64,000 bases of DNA, from NCBI RefSeq assembly GCF_007641255.1, contig NZ_CP036259.1:310001-374000 (forward strand), written 5' to 3'. A program made the position numbers and the translations under genes. Of this stretch, positions 27,723 to 36,121 are shown one piece after another (within the stretch, counting starts at the first letter, position 1; each line of letters starts with the position of its first letter). This stretch comes from Sporomusa termitida. GTDB taxonomy: Bacteria > Bacillota > Negativicutes > Sporomusales > Sporomusaceae. The notes under the pieces were generated by a model. The model was not told where the DNA came from. It made no database searches and saw nothing but the letters and a program-made list of their open reading frames with translations.

Positions 27723-28490
27723 ATGACGCTTATTATTAGCGCTGCAACCTGGGATAAAGAACTAAAAGCCGGCATGCGTCAGGCAGAATTAATCTTGTTA
27801 GCTCAGGAGGCCGGTTGTGCAGGTGTTGAATTCCGCCCATACTGGCAAAACAGCGAGGAAGAAATTCCGTTAATCAGGGAAGTTTTACGGCAGTATGATA
27901 TGGTGTGTGCCTATGCTTCGAATGAAGCATTACTGGCCGGGTCACAAGCAGAAACGCTGCAGGCAATCGACTCCCTGCAGGCTGGCCTCCAGCTGGCTGA
28001 CCGCCTTGGCGCCAAGGTTTTGCGGTTTAATGTTGCCAGTGGGGCCTATGATGCCAGCTTTGTGCATACCACCTGGTGGGCGGAAGCAATGAAACCGGTG
28101 CTTGCGTCAGCTAAATCGCTGGGGCTTGTACTTGCTGTTGAAAACGGGCCTGATGCCGCCAAAGGCAATCCCCGGATATTTAAAGAACTCTTTGCTGTAC
28201 TGCCTGAACTGGCCTTGACCTATGATACCGGTAACTGGCTTTATGCCAACACCAAGCCGGAAGAGGCCTTAGACTGGTTTCTGCCCCGGGTGGGTTATGT
28301 TCATCTGAAGGATATCATCTGCGAGAATGCGGCTTTGCAACACGGGCATCCAGGCACAGGCCTTGTTGATGTGAAGGGTTTGAAAGCGCGGATTCAGGCC
28401 AGCGGCTATACCGGCATTTTTGCCCTGGAATTTCCTGGCGGTGATAAACCAATGGAACGTATTTTTCAAAGCTTAACCTATTTGGGTTAG
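27723..28490 (+). CDS. TIM-barrel sugar isomerase/epimerase-like protein
   Basis: 255 aa of the AP-endonuclease-2/xylose-isomerase-like superfamily. Metal-site residues are visible in AVENGPD (Glu, about 140), TYDTGNW (Asp, about 166), VHLKD (His/Asp, about 193) and FALEFPGG (Glu, about 240). Members isomerise sugars, inosose or hydroxypyruvate. As the last gene of the GlcD-GlcF-permease unit it may act as a hydroxypyruvate or tartronate-semialdehyde isomerase; this is a guess from context. Confidence 0.8.
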   Translation: MTLIISAATWDKELKAGMRQAELILLAQEAGCAGVEFRPYWQNSEEEIPLIREVLRQYDMVCAYASNEALLAGSQAETLQAIDSLQAGLQLADRLGAKVLRFNVASGAYDASFVHTTWWAEAMKPVLASAKSLGLVLAVENGPDAAKGNPRIFKELFAVLPELALTYDTGNWLYANTKPEEALDWFLPRVGYVHLKDIICENAALQHGHPGTGLVDVKGLKARIQASGYTGIFALEFPGGDKPMERIFQSLTYLG

Positions 28491-28495
28491 GGTCT

Positions 28496-28529
28496 GAACC
28501 CCTGAATACCTTAGGGTATCCGGGGGTTC
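28496..28529 (+). terminator. intrinsic terminator ending sigma-54 operon
   Basis: A 15-nt arm GAACCCCTGAATACC pairs with GGTATCCGGGGGTTC around a TTAG loop, 5 nt after the stop, followed by TTAAATAA. One internal mismatch. Confidence 0.85.
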
Positions 28530-28544
28530 TTAAATAAATAATAG

Positions 28545-28573
28545 TTGACAAAAAAGACCAATTAAAATAAAAT
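28545..28573 (+). promoter_or_regulatory. sigma-70-type promoter of the iron/c-di-GMP operon
   Basis: TTGACA (28545-28550), a 17-nt spacer and TAAAAT (28568-28573) form a near-consensus promoter. A Fur box starts at the next base, so repression by Fur would block polymerase directly. Confidence 0.85.
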
Positions 28574-28592
28574 GATAATGAAAACCATTATT
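28574..28592 (+). promoter_or_regulatory. Fur box
   Basis: GATAATGAAAACCATTATT matches the classical 19-bp Fur consensus (GATAATGATAATCATTATC) at 16 positions. It covers the expected transcription start of the operon that ends in feoB, which fits iron-dependent repression. Confidence 0.82.
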
Positions 28593-28596
28593 AAAT

Positions 28597-28624
28597 GTAC
28601 TGGCTTGGGGCCGGTACTTTTTTT
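28597..28624 (+). terminator. early leader terminator (attenuator-like)
   Basis: An 8-bp stem GTACTGGC/GCCGGTAC (one G-U) with a 5-nt loop is followed by seven Ts. It lies only about 15-25 nt after the predicted start of transcription and before the GGDEF gene, so transcripts would have to pass it. An anti-terminating structure or factor is implied but not seen. Confidence 0.65.
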
Positions 28625-28635
28625 AGAATTTAAAT

Positions 28636-28650
28636 TGATAACCATTCTCA
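28636..28650 (+). promoter_or_regulatory. second, weaker Fur-box-like site
   Basis: TGATAACCATTCTCA matches 13 of 15 positions of the 7-1-7 Fur consensus TGATAATNATTATCA. It lies 28 nt before the GGDEF start codon, downstream of the leader hairpin. Confidence 0.5.
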
Positions 28651-28677
28651 AAATATTTAAAGTTTGGAGGTTATCGG

Positions 28678-29667
28678 GTGAAAATAACTACAAAGCTGCA
28701 AATTCTGATGACTGTGGCGGCAGAAGTGCCTGTTATAGTCATTATCTTTATGGATCAGGCGGTTGCTGCCGGGGCTGGCGTAGCCGCACTGGTTGGTTTA
28801 CTGGGCCCGTTTATGACCGCCCGCTGGCTGGTAACCAAGGATTTAGGTGCTATCAGGGCGTTATGCAAGCTGGTTAAGGAAGGGAAATACCGGGTTCATA
28901 CGGCATTGCCCAATGAAGCAGCAGATAACGGGGAAGAGAATGAGTTTGTTTCCGTGATGCGGGATATGAACTGGATGGCCCGCGAAATTATGCTGCGGGA
29001 AGGGCAATTGAACGAGGCCATTAATGAACTGGACGGGGCTCAGCAGGAATTGATCGAACAGAAACAAGCACTGGAAGTGGCCAATAAGCGTTTAAATGAG
29101 ATGGCTATGACGGATCCGTTAACAGGATTATCCAACAGGCGGCATTTTTTCGACCATCTGGAACAGGAGATCTGCCGGGCAAATCGTAATGAGCAGCCGC
29201 TGTCGCTATTTATCCTGGATATCGATTATTTTAAACAGGTAAACGACACCTATGGACATCAGGCCGGTGATGTTGTCCTGAAAGCCATTGCCTATATTCT
29301 GCGCAACCGGTTGCGACGCAGTGATATGGTAGCCCGGATTGGCGGTGAAGAGTTTGCCGTTTTGCTCTCAGATACTAATCTGTCGCAAACACTGGAACTG
29401 GCGGAACAAATACGCCATTGTATCAAAGAATATGTGTTTCAATCCTGCGATGGCAAAAGTATAAATATTACCTGCTCTATCGGCGCCTTCAGCGGTGACC
29501 GGCCCGATTATACCAAGGCGGAATTATTGTACAAATATGCTGATAAGGCTCTCTATGTGGCGAAGAATTCCGGGCGGGACAAGGTCGCTTATTTTGACTG
29601 TGCCCAACAAGGACAAGACAACGATGAATTGTTTGCGCAACTAGGGCCAAGAGGAGTGACTCATTAA
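28678..29667 (+). CDS. membrane-associated GGDEF diguanylate cyclase
   Basis: 329 aa from GTG 28678 with GGAGG upstream. Residues 8-50 form two hydrophobic helices (ILMTVAAEVPVIVIIFMD and GAGVAALVGLLGPFMTARWLV). Residues 95-140 are a coiled linker, and 145-310 a GGDEF domain with the DPLTGLSNRR entry motif, active loop IGGEEF, and an RRSD inhibitory I-site five residues upstream of it. It should make cyclic-di-GMP with product inhibition. Its stop overlaps the ATG of the HD-GYP-FeoA gene, which is followed by feoB, so it is co-expressed with iron transport under a Fur-box promoter. How iron alters its activity is unknown. Confidence 0.9.
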   Translation: MKITTKLQILMTVAAEVPVIVIIFMDQAVAAGAGVAALVGLLGPFMTARWLVTKDLGAIRALCKLVKEGKYRVHTALPNEAADNGEENEFVSVMRDMNWMAREIMLREGQLNEAINELDGAQQELIEQKQALEVANKRLNEMAMTDPLTGLSNRRHFFDHLEQEICRANRNEQPLSLFILDIDYFKQVNDTYGHQAGDVVLKAIAYILRNRLRRSDMVARIGGEEFAVLLSDTNLSQTLELAEQIRHCIKEYVFQSCDGKSINITCSIGAFSGDRPDYTKAELLYKYADKALYVAKNSGRDKVAYFDCAQQGQDNDELFAQLGPRGVTH

Positions 29668-30494
29668 TGGAAGCATTGCTCCAGAGTGCCGGGGTGCACG
29701 AGTTTGTCGAGGCGTTTACGGCTGCACTTGATGCTAAGAATACATATACGCGGGGACATTCTGACCGTGTGGCCGAGATCGCAGCCGCTGTTGCCAGACA
29801 GTTGGGTATGAGCCGGTCCAATCAGGATACGATTCATGTGGCCGCCCATCTGCACGATATCGGCAAGATTGGCATACCGGATCATATCCTGCTAAAACCT
29901 GACAAGCTGTCTACCGAAGAGTTTGAGGTAATTAAAAGTCATTCCCAGGTGGGTTATGATATCCTTAACAAGGTAACGATGCTAAGGCCAATTGCCAAGC
30001 TTGTCCGTTACCATCATGAACGGTGGGATGGTCTGGGCTATCCGGCGGGGCTTGCCGGGACAGCCATTCCGTTAGGGGCCAGGATCATTGCCCTTGCCGA
30101 TGCATTTGATGCGATGACCAGTGAACGCTCATACCGCCCCTGTAGATCGCAGGAGGAAGCAGTGCAGGAGGTGCTGCGCTGCCGGGGGACGCAATTTGAT
30201 CCGGAAATTGCCGACGCTTTTGTCCGGCTTTGTCAGGAGGGGAAACTGCCTGGAGACACCGAGGCTGTGAAATGGCTGAGTGAAATGCTGCCCGGCGAGC
30301 AGGGACGAGTAACCAAAGTAACCGGCCGGGGTTCGATTAAACAGCGTCTGGTCGATATGGGCATCATCACCGGCACGCGCGTAGCCGTACAAAAATTTGC
30401 TCCCCTGGGAGACCCCATGGAGATTAAAGTTAAGGGGTTTAATCTATCCTTACGAAAAAAAGAAGCCCGATTAATTGAGGTGGCGATAGGGTGA
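29667..30494 (+). CDS. HD-GYP phosphodiesterase fused to a FeoA domain
   Basis: 275 aa. Residues about 8-185 are an HD-GYP domain with H-HD metal motif (HDIGKIGIPD, about 63-72), downstream HH (HHERWDGLGYPAGL, about 116-129) and the ALADAFDAMTS helix. These proteins hydrolyse cyclic-di-GMP at a di- or tri-iron centre. Residues about 205-275 are a FeoA/SH3-like domain (LPGEQGRVTKVTGRGSIKQRLVDMGIITGTRVAV, then GDPMEIKVKGFNLSLRKKEARLIEV). FeoA is normally a separate small protein that assists FeoB, whose gene follows with a GTGA overlap. No separate feoA is present, so this fusion probably supplies it. The domain order is directly visible; regulation of FeoB by cyclic-di-GMP is inference. Confidence 0.92.
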   Translation: MEALLQSAGVHEFVEAFTAALDAKNTYTRGHSDRVAEIAAAVARQLGMSRSNQDTIHVAAHLHDIGKIGIPDHILLKPDKLSTEEFEVIKSHSQVGYDILNKVTMLRPIAKLVRYHHERWDGLGYPAGLAGTAIPLGARIIALADAFDAMTSERSYRPCRSQEEAVQEVLRCRGTQFDPEIADAFVRLCQEGKLPGDTEAVKWLSEMLPGEQGRVTKVTGRGSIKQRLVDMGIITGTRVAVQKFAPLGDPMEIKVKGFNLSLRKKEARLIEVAIG

Positions 30495-32512
30495 CGAATT
30501 CGCAGCTAACCCTCGCTCTCGCCGGTAATCCCAATTCTGGCAAGACCACAATCTTTAATAACCTCACAGGCTCTAAACAGCATGTGGGCAATTATCCCGG
30601 TGTTACGGTAGAGAAGCGGGAGGGGTTCAGAAAATACCAGGACAAAGAGTTCATTGTCGTGGATTTGCCGGGCACCTATGGGTTAATGGCGCATTCAACC
30701 GATGAATTGGTAGCCCGTAGTTTTATTGTTCACGATAAACCTGATATCATCGTAAATGTCGTCGATGCGGCCAACCTGGAGCGTAACCTGTATCTGACCC
30801 TGCAGCTATTAGAACTGCAAAGGCCGGTGGTTATAGCCCTGAATATGGTTGATGCGGCGGCCGGCAAGGGGATACAGATTGATGACAAGCGGCTGGCGCA
30901 GGTTCTGCATACGCCGGTTGTGCGTTGTATTGGCAGGCAGAATCAGGGAACCGAAGATATTCTGACATTGGCGGCGGCAACTGCCGAATATGGGCAACCG
31001 GGCGGGGTTACTCTTCTTTATGACAGCAAAATTGAAGAAGCGATCGACGAGATCAGCCAGTTACTGGCTCAGATCAAAGGCGGAGTTCGTTTTCCCCGGC
31101 GCTGGCTGGCCTTAAAGCTCCTGGAAGGCGACAGTGAAGCAAGCCGGTATTTAACCGGTATTGCCGGCAGTGAACCGGTGGCTAAGGCTGCGAGGCTGCG
31201 CCGGCAGGCTTTGTTTGAGCAAGTAGGGGACCCGGCCTTCCTTATTGCTGAACAGCGACACCGGTTTGTTGCTGCCGTATATACCCATGCCGTGACAATC
31301 AGGGCCGATGACGGCATGACCACTTCGGATAAACTGGATGTCGTCTTAACCGGAAAGTTCTCCGGCTTGCCGATTTTTCTGGGCCTGATGTGGCTGCTGT
31401 TTAATCTGGTATTTACTATTGGTGCCTATCCACAGGCCTGGATTGAGGCTGGCTTTAGCAGTTTGTCACAATTAGCCGGTGACTATCTGGCTGACGGTGA
31501 ATTACAGTCTTTTATCATTGATGGCCTTTTAGGCGGTGTTGGCAGTGTCATTGTTTTTTTACCAAATATCCTTATTTTATTTCTTGGTATTTCCTTTATG
31601 GAGGATACCGGCTATATGGCGCGGGCGGCTTTTATTATGGACAGGATTATGCGGGCTGTTGGTCTGCACGGCAAATCCTTTATCCCGCTCTTATTAGGGT
31701 TTGGCTGCAGTGTTCCTGCCATTATGGGAACCCGGACGCTGGAAAACCCCCGTGACCGGCTTGTCACAATTTTGGTGGCCCCTTTTATGAGCTGCAGCGC
31801 CAGGCTGCCTGTATATACGGTGCTGATTGGGGCCTTCTTTGCGGACAAGGTCGCCGGCACAGTCTTGTTTTCTATTTATTTCCTGGGTATTTTACTGGCG
31901 GTTCTGCTGGCCAGCGCTTTCCGCACGCTGCTCTTCAAGGGGGAGAGTGAGCCCTTCGTTATGGAGATGCCGCCTTACCGCTGGCCGACAATGAAAAGCA
32001 TGATTATCCATATGTGGGAACGGAGCCTGCTTTATTTGCGCAAAGCCGGAACGATTATCCTGTCTGTTTCGATTTTAATATGGTTTCTGGTAAACTATCC
32101 AACCACAGACAACATTGCGCTAAGTTATGCCGGTCAATTGGGCAAGCTGGTAGAGCCGTGGATTGCGCCCCTCGGCTTTGACTGGAAGATTGGTTTGGGA
32201 TTGGTATCGGCCTTTACCGCTAAAGAAGTGCTTATCAGTACCTTAGGGATGATTTACCATATTGATCAGACCGGAGAAACGGCAGTAGCCCTGCAGGCGG
32301 CTATCAGCAATGATCCGGCTTTCAGCCCGCTTGTCGCCTATTCTTTAATGGTCTTTGTTTTGGTTTACTCGCCCTGTCTGGCGGCAATTGCCGTCATCAA
32401 GCGGGAAACCAACTCCTGGCAGTGGGCATTATTCAGCCCTGTTTATACAACCGGATTAGCCTGGATTTTGTCTTTTATTATATTCCAGGGGGGAACCTTG
32501 CTGGGCTATTAG
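30491..32512 (+). CDS. feoB: FeoB ferrous iron transporter
   Basis: 673 aa polytopic inner-membrane protein. The N-terminal G domain has G1 GNPNSGKTT (12-20), the switch segment VGNYPGVTVEKREG, G3 DLPGTYG (about 59-65) and G4 NMVD (about 117-120), followed by a helical GDI-like domain. The membrane part has two Gate regions with the conserved Cys (LLGFGCSVPAIMGTRTLENPRDRL and FSPLVAYSLMVFVLVYSPCLAAIAVIKRE) and ends shortly after, so it lacks a long FeoC-like tail. GTG start overlaps the preceding stop. It imports Fe(II), essential for an anaerobe; the promoter carries a Fur box. Confidence 0.96.
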   Translation: MTNSQLTLALAGNPNSGKTTIFNNLTGSKQHVGNYPGVTVEKREGFRKYQDKEFIVVDLPGTYGLMAHSTDELVARSFIVHDKPDIIVNVVDAANLERNLYLTLQLLELQRPVVIALNMVDAAAGKGIQIDDKRLAQVLHTPVVRCIGRQNQGTEDILTLAAATAEYGQPGGVTLLYDSKIEEAIDEISQLLAQIKGGVRFPRRWLALKLLEGDSEASRYLTGIAGSEPVAKAARLRRQALFEQVGDPAFLIAEQRHRFVAAVYTHAVTIRADDGMTTSDKLDVVLTGKFSGLPIFLGLMWLLFNLVFTIGAYPQAWIEAGFSSLSQLAGDYLADGELQSFIIDGLLGGVGSVIVFLPNILILFLGISFMEDTGYMARAAFIMDRIMRAVGLHGKSFIPLLLGFGCSVPAIMGTRTLENPRDRLVTILVAPFMSCSARLPVYTVLIGAFFADKVAGTVLFSIYFLGILLAVLLASAFRTLLFKGESEPFVMEMPPYRWPTMKSMIIHMWERSLLYLRKAGTIILSVSILIWFLVNYPTTDNIALSYAGQLGKLVEPWIAPLGFDWKIGLGLVSAFTAKEVLISTLGMIYHIDQTGETAVALQAAISNDPAFSPLVAYSLMVFVLVYSPCLAAIAVIKRETNSWQWALFSPVYTTGLAWILSFIIFQGGTLLGY

Positions 32513-32671
32513 CTGCATGCCGGCGAATAGAGTTTTATCCACATTAGAAAAATAATACGCTATCTCACTTGGAAGTCAGCTGGGTGTATAATTATAGACC
32601 GCTGGCTTGACATTGGCCGTAGCTTTGTTTATTATATAACTTATATTACAAATAAATATTGTTGGTGTTTT

Positions 32672-32711
32672 TAAGGAGGAGCCTGTCACCAGGGTTCCTC
32701 CTGTCTATTTT
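32672..32711 (+). terminator. probable terminator downstream of feoB
   Basis: AGGAGGAGCC and its imperfect complement GGGTTCCTCCT flank a short loop and are followed by a T-rich stretch (TGTCTATTTTT). It lies 160 nt after feoB and 40 nt before the antiporter start. Confidence 0.55.
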
Positions 32712-32750
32712 TAAGAGACGATCAATGTAATTTTAAAAAGGAGAATGCCG

Positions 32751-33905
32751 ATGTTCCTGTTCCTACAGATGTTGATTATTTTGCTGACAACCAAGCTCGC
32801 CGGGGAACTAAGTATCAGATTAGGGCAGCCCGCCGTACTGGGAAAGCTAATAAGTGGGATTCTGATCGGACCGGCCGTGCTGGGCTGGATTGATAAATCA
32901 GAGACGATTATGCAAATCAGTGAAATCGGCGTATTACTGTTAATGTTTCTGGCCGGTCTGGAAACTGATATTCAAGCTCTTAATCAAAACTGTAACTCAT
33001 GTATTGCAGTAGCCGTAGGCGGGGTTATCCTGCCGTTGACTTTTGGTTATTTTGCTGGCTTAGGCATCGGGCTGGAGCCGTCTCATTCGTTGTTTTTAGG
33101 GCTGATACTTTCAGCTACGTCAGTAAGCATTTCGGCCCAGACTCTCAAAGAGTTAGGCCAGTTAAAAAGCCGTGAGTGTACAACCATATTGGGAGCAGCA
33201 GTGCTGGATGATGTTTTGGTTGTAATCATACTGGCCATCATGATGAGTTTTCTTACGGGGGAGCAAGTCAGCCTTAGTCTGCTCATTGGCAAGAAAATCC
33301 TGTTTTTTGCGGTAATTGGATTCTTAGGCTGGAAGGCTGTACCATGGCTATTGAAAAAATTTGCGCCTTTGCGTGTTTCCGAGCCGGTAACAAGCGCAGC
33401 AGTATTAATTTGTTTCTTTTTTGCCTATTTGGCGGAATCACTGGGCGTAGCAGGAATCATTGGCGCCTTTGCCGCCGGGCTCGCTATTGCTCAAACGAAG
33501 TTTAAACACCAGGTGGAGCGCAAAATTGAGCCTATGGCCTATGCTTTTTTTGTGCCGGTATTCTTTGTTAGTATTGGCCTGTCGGTTTCGTTTGCCGGGA
33601 CTGGCAGTCAAATAGGGATCATAATAGGGCTTACCCTGATTGCCATATTAACCAAACTGTTTGGCTCTGGGATTGGCGCCAGACTAACCGGCTGTAATAA
33701 TAAATCTTCCCTGCGGATCGGGGCCGGGATGATATCACGGGGCGAGGTTGCGTTAATTATTGCGGCTATTGGACTGGAAGCGAATTTACTGGAAGCAGAG
33801 CTTTTTACGGCTGTCATTATTGTCGTGATTCTCACGACCTTAGTGACCCCTCCCTTGTTGAAAACACTATTTGCGGGTCAAAAATGTGAGAACCAAGAGT
33901 TATAG
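32751..33905 (+). CDS. CPA2-family cation/proton antiporter
   Basis: 384 aa, about 12 hydrophobic helices, with the CPA2 features LAGELSIRLGQPAVLGKLISGILIGPAVLG at the N-terminus and SATSVSISAQTLKELG and AAVLDDVLVVIIL (the essential ion-binding DD) in the middle. There is no C-terminal TrkA-N domain, so regulation differs from KefB/KefC. ATG 32751 is preferred over 32745 because AAGGAG at 32738-32743 is then well spaced. It probably exchanges Na+ or K+ for protons. It appears monocistronic between two terminators. Confidence 0.88.
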   Translation: MFLFLQMLIILLTTKLAGELSIRLGQPAVLGKLISGILIGPAVLGWIDKSETIMQISEIGVLLLMFLAGLETDIQALNQNCNSCIAVAVGGVILPLTFGYFAGLGIGLEPSHSLFLGLILSATSVSISAQTLKELGQLKSRECTTILGAAVLDDVLVVIILAIMMSFLTGEQVSLSLLIGKKILFFAVIGFLGWKAVPWLLKKFAPLRVSEPVTSAAVLICFFFAYLAESLGVAGIIGAFAAGLAIAQTKFKHQVERKIEPMAYAFFVPVFFVSIGLSVSFAGTGSQIGIIIGLTLIAILTKLFGSGIGARLTGCNNKSSLRIGAGMISRGEVALIIAAIGLEANLLEAELFTAVIIVVILTTLVTPPLLKTLFAGQKCENQEL

Positions 33906-33915
33906 CTGTATTGAA

Positions 33916-33952
33916 GAACCCGCCAAAACCTTGTGCAGGTTTTGGCGGGTTC
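33916..33952. terminator. bidirectional terminator between convergent genes
   Basis: A perfect 16-bp stem (GAACCCGCCAAAACCT / AGGTTTTGGCGGGTTC) with a 5-nt loop lies between the antiporter stop and the stop of the minus-strand FAD protein gene. It can serve both transcripts. Confidence 0.85.
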
Positions 33953-33953
33953 A

Positions 33954-35339
33954 CTAGTTGTGTTTCATCCGGGCATTAATAATTCTGGCGGCATGCACGC
34001 CGCTGGCACTGGCCTGGGATAAACCGCGGGTAATGCCGGCCCCGTCGCCAATGGCAAACATGTTCTCAATCTCTGTTTCCAGCTCCCCGGTCAGTTTCAG
34101 GCGTGAGCTGTAGAACTTGACTTCAACCCCATACAGCAGGGTGTCATCATTGGTCATACCGGGAGCAATATTATTAAGGGCGTAGATCATTTCAATGATG
34201 TTATCCAGGTGGCGTTTGGGCAATACCAGGCTTAAATCACCCGGGGTTGCTTTGAGGGTTGGCTGCGTGAAGCTTTGGGACAGACGGTGCTCATTGGTAC
34301 GGCGGCCTTTTAACAGGTCTCCAAAGCGCTGCACCAGGACGCCGCCGCCCAGCATATTGGAAAAGGAAGCGATACGTTTACCGTATTGATGGGGTTCGGT
34401 GAAGGGCTCGGTAAACTTGTTGCTGACCAGGAGGGCAAAGTTGGTATTTTTGCTGTGCAGCTTTTCATCCCGGTAGCTGTGGCCGTTGACGGTAACAATC
34501 CCGTCGGTATTTTCAGCAACGACATAGCCTTTGGGGTTCATGCAGAATGTCCGGACCAAGTCGCCGTACTGCTTTGTCCGGTATACCAGCTTGGCTTCAT
34601 ATACCTCATCGGTAATGTGCTGAAATACCTCGGCCGGGATTTCCACGCGAACACCGACATCGACCTGATTATTGGTCAGCGGCAGGTCCAGTTCGCGGCA
34701 CTGGTTGGCAAACCATTCCGAGCCGGCCCGTCCCGGCGCGGCAATCAGGTAGTCGCATTCAATCCGGCCGCTGCTGGCTGTTTCCAGAACAAAGGTGTTA
34801 TTATGTTTTTGGATTGTGGTTACCATTACGCCAAACAGCATGGTTATCTTTTCTTGTAAATGATCATAGACGGCCTCAAGAATTTTTAAATTGTTTTCCG
34901 TGCCCAGGTGCCGGACCCGGGCGTCCAGCAGATGCAGGTCATGCTGTAAAGCCACTTTGCCCAGACCGCTGTTTTGAGTGCTGAAGTATTCAGCCGGGGC
35001 GCCGTATTTTATATTGATTTGGTCAACATAATCAATCAGGTCCAATACCTGCTGGTCTGACAGGTATTCATTCAGCCAGCCGCCAAATTTGGTGGTAAAG
35101 TTATATTTGCCGTCAGAGAAAGCCCCGGCGCCGCCGAAACCGCGCATAATGGCACAGGGATTGCATTTAATGCAGGAGGGAACTTTTTTATCCGAGATGG
35201 GGCAGTGCCGCGAATAAATGTCGTGTCCGGCCTCTAATAAAGCAACCTTGATGTCCGGATTGCTGCTGACAAGTTCATAGGCGGCAAATACACCAGCCGG
35301 GCCGCCGCCTATGATGCCGATGTCAAATTTTTCAGCCAT
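33954..35339 (-). CDS. uncharacterised FAD-dependent dehydrogenase (COG2509-like)
   Basis: 461 aa from the ATG at 35339, set by AGAGGTGG on the minus strand; an upstream in-frame start would lack a ribosome site. N-terminal Rossmann motif DIGIIGGGPAGVFAAYEL, a Cys-containing segment CPISDKKVPSCIKCNPCAIMRGFGGAGAFSDGKYN, and a C-terminal flavin-closing segment EIENMFAIGDGAGITRGLSQASASGVHAA. This domain set marks the large group of FAD-utilising dehydrogenases related to HI0933 and AidA-like proteins. No function is established for the group. It is transcribed alone. Confidence 0.82.
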   Translation of the reverse strand: MAEKFDIGIIGGGPAGVFAAYELVSSNPDIKVALLEAGHDIYSRHCPISDKKVPSCIKCNPCAIMRGFGGAGAFSDGKYNFTTKFGGWLNEYLSDQQVLDLIDYVDQINIKYGAPAEYFSTQNSGLGKVALQHDLHLLDARVRHLGTENNLKILEAVYDHLQEKITMLFGVMVTTIQKHNNTFVLETASSGRIECDYLIAAPGRAGSEWFANQCRELDLPLTNNQVDVGVRVEIPAEVFQHITDEVYEAKLVYRTKQYGDLVRTFCMNPKGYVVAENTDGIVTVNGHSYRDEKLHSKNTNFALLVSNKFTEPFTEPHQYGKRIASFSNMLGGGVLVQRFGDLLKGRRTNEHRLSQSFTQPTLKATPGDLSLVLPKRHLDNIIEMIYALNNIAPGMTNDDTLLYGVEVKFYSSRLKLTGELETEIENMFAIGDGAGITRGLSQASASGVHAARIINARMKHN

Positions 35340-35678
35340 GAAAAAAAACCACCTCTCGATATGATTGTGGCACGAACCGTAACACATTATACTTTACCAA
35401 ATAATGTTTGTAAATAGGAAATCGGTTGAAACAGAGAGATTAAAACTGTAAAATAATAGATATGCAGTGTTCAAATCACTAGACAGTGTTTGTTGTATAT
35501 GATAGAATTTTGTCAAAAGACTTAATTTCCTACTTCACACCAGTATTCTTAGCCAGGCTCTCTACAGCGTGGTTTTTTCTGTTATCAGGAAAGCCATGGC
35601 AGCTGACTAACATGGCGGTTATGCATATCAGGCAGGGAAAGAATTAAAAGCTGTATTGTAAAGGATGGGAATATTGCC
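35340..35678. other. intergenic region between divergent genes
   Basis: A/T-rich gap carrying the divergent start regions of the FAD dehydrogenase (minus) and the RsbW-like gene (plus). AGGATGGG near 35663-35670 is the ribosome site of the latter. No clear promoter pair, repeat or small gene could be supported. Confidence 0.5.
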
Positions 35679-36092
35679 GTGAGTATTGAGGTTATGACAC
35701 AGGAAGTCAATGGAGCTGAGGCTCTCACGGAACTCAGGCCGCGGATGCGGCAGCTGTTTACTGTGCTTGCCGGTGAGGACACTGGCAAGGTTGAGGTTAT
35801 TTTTAATGAAGCCGTTAATAACGCCTTTCGCCAGGGGAGTAAGGTGCGTGTTAAGATTAGCCGCATTGGCGGAAAACTGATCCTGCGGGTCAAAGACTCA
35901 GGCCAAGGCTTTGCCGGTAATCTATTGTTACACTCCTTGTGCAGCCAGGACCTGGCTGAGTTGTTTGATGAGAAGCTGATTGATGAAAGCGGCCGGGGGC
36001 TGTTAATCATGAAAGCTATGGCTGATGAGGTTTGTTTTAACCACCAGGGCAATGAGATTATGCTGGTAATCAAGCTTGGGTATAATAATTAA
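35679..36092 (+). CDS. RsbW/SpoIIAB-like ATP-binding anti-sigma-type protein
   Basis: 137 aa GHKL-type ATPase domain with N box FNEAVNNAFRQG (about 48-59), G1 box VKDSGQGF (about 71-78) and G2 box SGRGLLIMKAMAD (about 105-117). This is the compact HATPase_c_2 type found in anti-sigma kinases RsbW/SpoIIAB. No sigma or anti-anti-sigma gene flanks it. Alternatively it is a stand-alone regulator of a phosphatase-controlled switch. GTG start at 35679. Confidence 0.78.
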   Translation: MSIEVMTQEVNGAEALTELRPRMRQLFTVLAGEDTGKVEVIFNEAVNNAFRQGSKVRVKISRIGGKLILRVKDSGQGFAGNLLLHSLCSQDLAELFDEKLIDESGRGLLIMKAMADEVCFNHQGNEIMLVIKLGYNN

Positions 36093-36121
36093 GCAGAGCA
36101 GTGTTTAAGCGGTATCATTGT

